Positions 62,310 to 64,000 of a stretch of 64,000 nt of DNA are shown here, one piece after another. The stretch's first letter is position 1. The number at the start of each line of letters is the position of its first letter. Below the pieces are notes generated by a model. That model was not told where the DNA came from. It saw only the letters and a program-made list of their open reading frames with translations, and ran no database searches. Origin of the DNA: MFD04716-140 sp963703125 (GTDB lineage: Bacteria > Bacteroidota > Bacteroidia > Flavobacteriales > Flavobacteriaceae); the NCBI GenBank assembly GCA_963703125.1, contig OY969790.1:1116001-1180000 (forward strand), read 5' to 3'. The position numbers and the translations under genes were made by a program.

Positions 62310-62975
62310 TCAATTAAAATTCAATTCTTTTTTAACCAGATAAAAGTCTATCATTTCAATTGATTCATCCTTTATCCTTGCGTTCATTTCATCCAATGTT
62401 TTTGGTGGGGGAACAATGACTTTATCACCTTTTTTCCAATCCAAAGGCATGGCGACCTTGTACTTGTCAGAAATTTGCAGGGCTTCTAAGACCCTTAAAA
62501 TTTCATCCATATTTCTACCCACATTCAAAGGGTAATACATGATCAACCGAATTTTTTTAGAGGGATCAATAAAGAATACAGCCCGTACTGCAGCCGTTTC
62601 ACTTTCATTTGGCTGTAGCATTCCGTATAGCTTGGACACCTTCATGTCAATATCCGCTATGATGGGAAAATCGAAATACACCCCTGTTTTTTCCCGAACA
62701 TTGTTCACCCATCCCAGATGTGCATGTACACTATCAATGCTAAGTCCCAAAAGCTCGGTATTTAATATATCGAATTCTTTTTTCCGGATCGCGAAGCCAC
62801 TCATTTCGGTCGTACACACCGGGGTAAAATCGGCAGGATGGGAAAACATGACCAGCCATTTGTCTTTGGCGTAATTTGATAGTTTTATCTTGCCCTTGGT
62901 CGTAATTGCCTCAAAATCTGGGGCCATGTCACCAATTCGAGGTGTTTGTATTGTTTTTATTTCCGTTGTTTCCAT
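62310..62975 (-). CDS. 1-Cys peroxiredoxin (Prx6 type)
   Basis: 221 residues. The peroxidatic Cys54 lies in SHPADFTPVCTTEMSGFA, and the Prx6 features SIDSVHAHLGW, YPLNVGRNMDEILRVLEAL and a C-terminal extension (DWKKGDKVIVPPP) are present. No other Cys occurs in the protein, so an external thiol must reduce it. It destroys peroxides and may also act on persulfide-derived oxidants. It follows the persulfide dioxygenase gene on the same strand. Confidence 0.95.
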   Translation of the reverse strand: METTEIKTIQTPRIGDMAPDFEAITTKGKIKLSNYAKDKWLVMFSHPADFTPVCTTEMSGFAIRKKEFDILNTELLGLSIDSVHAHLGWVNNVREKTGVYFDFPIIADIDMKVSKLYGMLQPNESETAAVRAVFFIDPSKKIRLIMYYPLNVGRNMDEILRVLEALQISDKYKVAMPLDWKKGDKVIVPPPKTLDEMNARIKDESIEMIDFYLVKKELNFN

Positions 62976-63037
62976 TATTGAATTGTTTATTGTTAATTGG
63001 TTGGAACGGCGTATTCAATGCAGTTCCGAATTTACTT

Positions 63038-64000
63038 TTATAGCAATGTCGTTGGGCAAACATAATCCGATATGCTTACGTTCGTTTTTTTTATTTCATC
63101 AAAACCCCCGATAATATCGACCAAATCGTCCCAGCCTCTTTGTTTTAAAATTGAAGCGGCGATCATACTGCGATATCCTCCCGCGCAATGCAGTACAAAA
63201 GGCCTGTCTTTTGGAAACTCGGCCAAATGTTGGTTGATTTCATTCAATGGTACATTGATGGCACCTATTACATGCTCTGAATCAAATTCGCTTTTCTTGC
63301 GCACATCCACAATCAAGGGCTTCTCGGATTTATAGGCCGCCTCCATTTCCCCAGGAGTTATTCTGCCTACTGTTTCAAATTCCTTACCTGCGCTTTTCCA
63401 TGCGTCAAATCCACCTTTTATATAACCGATAGTGCCATCATAGCCTACCCTGGAAAGTCTTGTAATGGCTTCTTCTTGTCTATCAGGATATGTTATCAGC
63501 AGAATTTCCTGTCTCACGTCCGGGATCATTTCACCGACCCATTGTGCAAAACTTCCGTCCAGTCCAATGTTAATGCTATTGGGGATAAAGCCATTGGCAA
63601 AATCATTGGCGTCCCTTGTGTCCAACATCAGGGCTCCGGTCTCGTTGGCCGCGGCTTCAAAGGCCTCGACTGACAAGGGGGTCTTGGCTCGGTGCATAAC
63701 AGCGTCCAGACTGTCATAACCCCTAATGTTCATCAGGACATTTTGGGGAAAATAGCCGGGTGGGGTGGTCAGCCCGGTCAAAAGCTCCTTTGTGAATTCC
63801 TCTTTTGTCATATCTTCACGGAGGGCATAATTTGTTTTCTTTTGATGTCCCAGGGTGTCAGTAGTATCTTTGCTCATCATTTTCCCACAAGCAGAGCCTG
63901 CACCATGATTGGGATATACAATTAAATCATCACTTAACGGCATAATCTTATTTCGTAATGAATCGAACAAATGGCCCGCCAATTTTTCCTCGGTCAGGTC
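63038..64000 (-). CDS. Persulfide dioxygenase-like MBL-fold protein with two rhodanese domains (5' end outside window)
   Basis: The frame is open to the window edge (DLTEEKLAGHLFDSL), so the N-terminal metallo-beta-lactamase half with most metal ligands is missing here. Visible are the end of the MBL domain (IVYPNHGAGSACGKMMSKD), a first rhodanese-like domain (ALMLDTRDANDFANGFIPNS) without the active Cys (ITYPDRQE), and a second with an intact loop (VLHCAGGYRSMIAAS). ETHE1-like enzymes of this type oxidise glutathione persulfide to sulfite. The gene is upstream of the peroxiredoxin in the same direction and completes a sulfide oxidation route. Confidence 0.9.
   Translation of the reverse strand, partial: DLTEEKLAGHLFDSLRNKIMPLSDDLIVYPNHGAGSACGKMMSKDTTDTLGHQKKTNYALREDMTKEEFTKELLTGLTTPPGYFPQNVLMNIRGYDSLDAVMHRAKTPLSVEAFEAAANETGALMLDTRDANDFANGFIPNSINIGLDGSFAQWVGEMIPDVRQEILLITYPDRQEEAITRLSRVGYDGTIGYIKGGFDAWKSAGKEFETVGRITPGEMEAAYKSEKPLIVDVRKKSEFDSEHVIGAINVPLNEINQHLAEFPKDRPFVLHCAGGYRSMIAASILKQRGWDDLVDIIGGFDEIKKTNVSISDYVCPTTLL

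Noticed and set aside
1..64000. CRISPR array, rRNA operon, replication origin
   Set aside because: I saw no regularly spaced repeats, no rRNA sequence and no origin-like DnaA box cluster.

Overview
The window looks like a chromosome segment of a marine member of the Flavobacteriaceae (Bacteroidota). Supporting signs are Bacteroidota promoters (TTTG, 19 bases, TAnnTTTG, seen intact before the tRNA gene), a cbb3 oxidase with fused CcoN and CcoO, a DnaE with an exonuclease fused in front, an S16 protein with a long Ala/Glu tail, many Tat and lipoprotein signals, and families typical of this group (DUF5916, DUF4874/DUF4832, DUF6132, DUF6544, DUF6799). The genus is not resolved from sequence alone.

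Layout. 1-4.1 kb: the end of a large PVC-type cytochrome c dehydrogenase, a Tat-exported sugar isomerase-like TIM barrel, then an AT-rich AraC regulator and cupin pair followed by an attC-like hairpin. 4.2-12.5 kb: housekeeping genes (rimM, rpsP, dnaE, trxA, a DUF58 protein). 12.6-25.3 kb: a probable integrative element inserted at the 3' end of a tRNA-Asp gene, flanked by a 17-base direct repeat. It carries a tyrosine recombinase and a one-directional set of exported or membrane proteins: a DUF5009 acyltransferase-like protein, a DUF5916 barrel, two paralogous amidohydrolases, a NodB-like protein, a CBM9-like protein, a DUF4874/DUF4832 lipoprotein and a gene cut off after its Tat signal. 25.6-45 kb: a microaerobic respiration block with universal stress proteins, an FNR-type regulator, ccoI-S-NO-Q-P-G-H-SafE, a vanadium haloperoxidase-like lipoprotein, a CoA-transferase, a TSUP transporter and hemN. 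45.4-64 kb: a block on the minus strand joining an RND efflux operon to sulfide and persulfide oxidation (two sulfide:quinone reductase-like flavoproteins, cytochrome bd, a c-type cytochrome, a copper chaperone-like protein, rhodanese, 1-Cys peroxiredoxin, persulfide dioxygenase-rhodanese fusion) with a second Crp/Fnr regulator.

Two sets of palindromes give the right half a regulatory logic. Five TGATA-NN-TRTCA sites lie before usp, fnr/ccoI, ccoS, the CoA-transferase and hemN. Four GTAAC-N4-GTTAC sites lie before tolC, the DUF6799 gene and both sulfide:quinone reductase-like genes. In most of them the TAnnTTTG-like -7 box begins 29-31 bases from the palindrome centre, the spacing expected for an activator near -41. 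I assign the first set to the regulator at 26.6-27.3 kb and the second to the one at 58.2-58.9 kb. The latter has an NtcA-like recognition helix, and NtcA binds GTA-N8-TAC. The proposal that the second set is a reactive-sulfur regulon that includes an RND pump is the most novel candidate system here.

Four genes (amidohydrolase, SafE, DUF6544, hemN) are each broken by a single-base indel although the protein continues cleanly in another frame. This may be assembly error, so gene loss should not be inferred from them.
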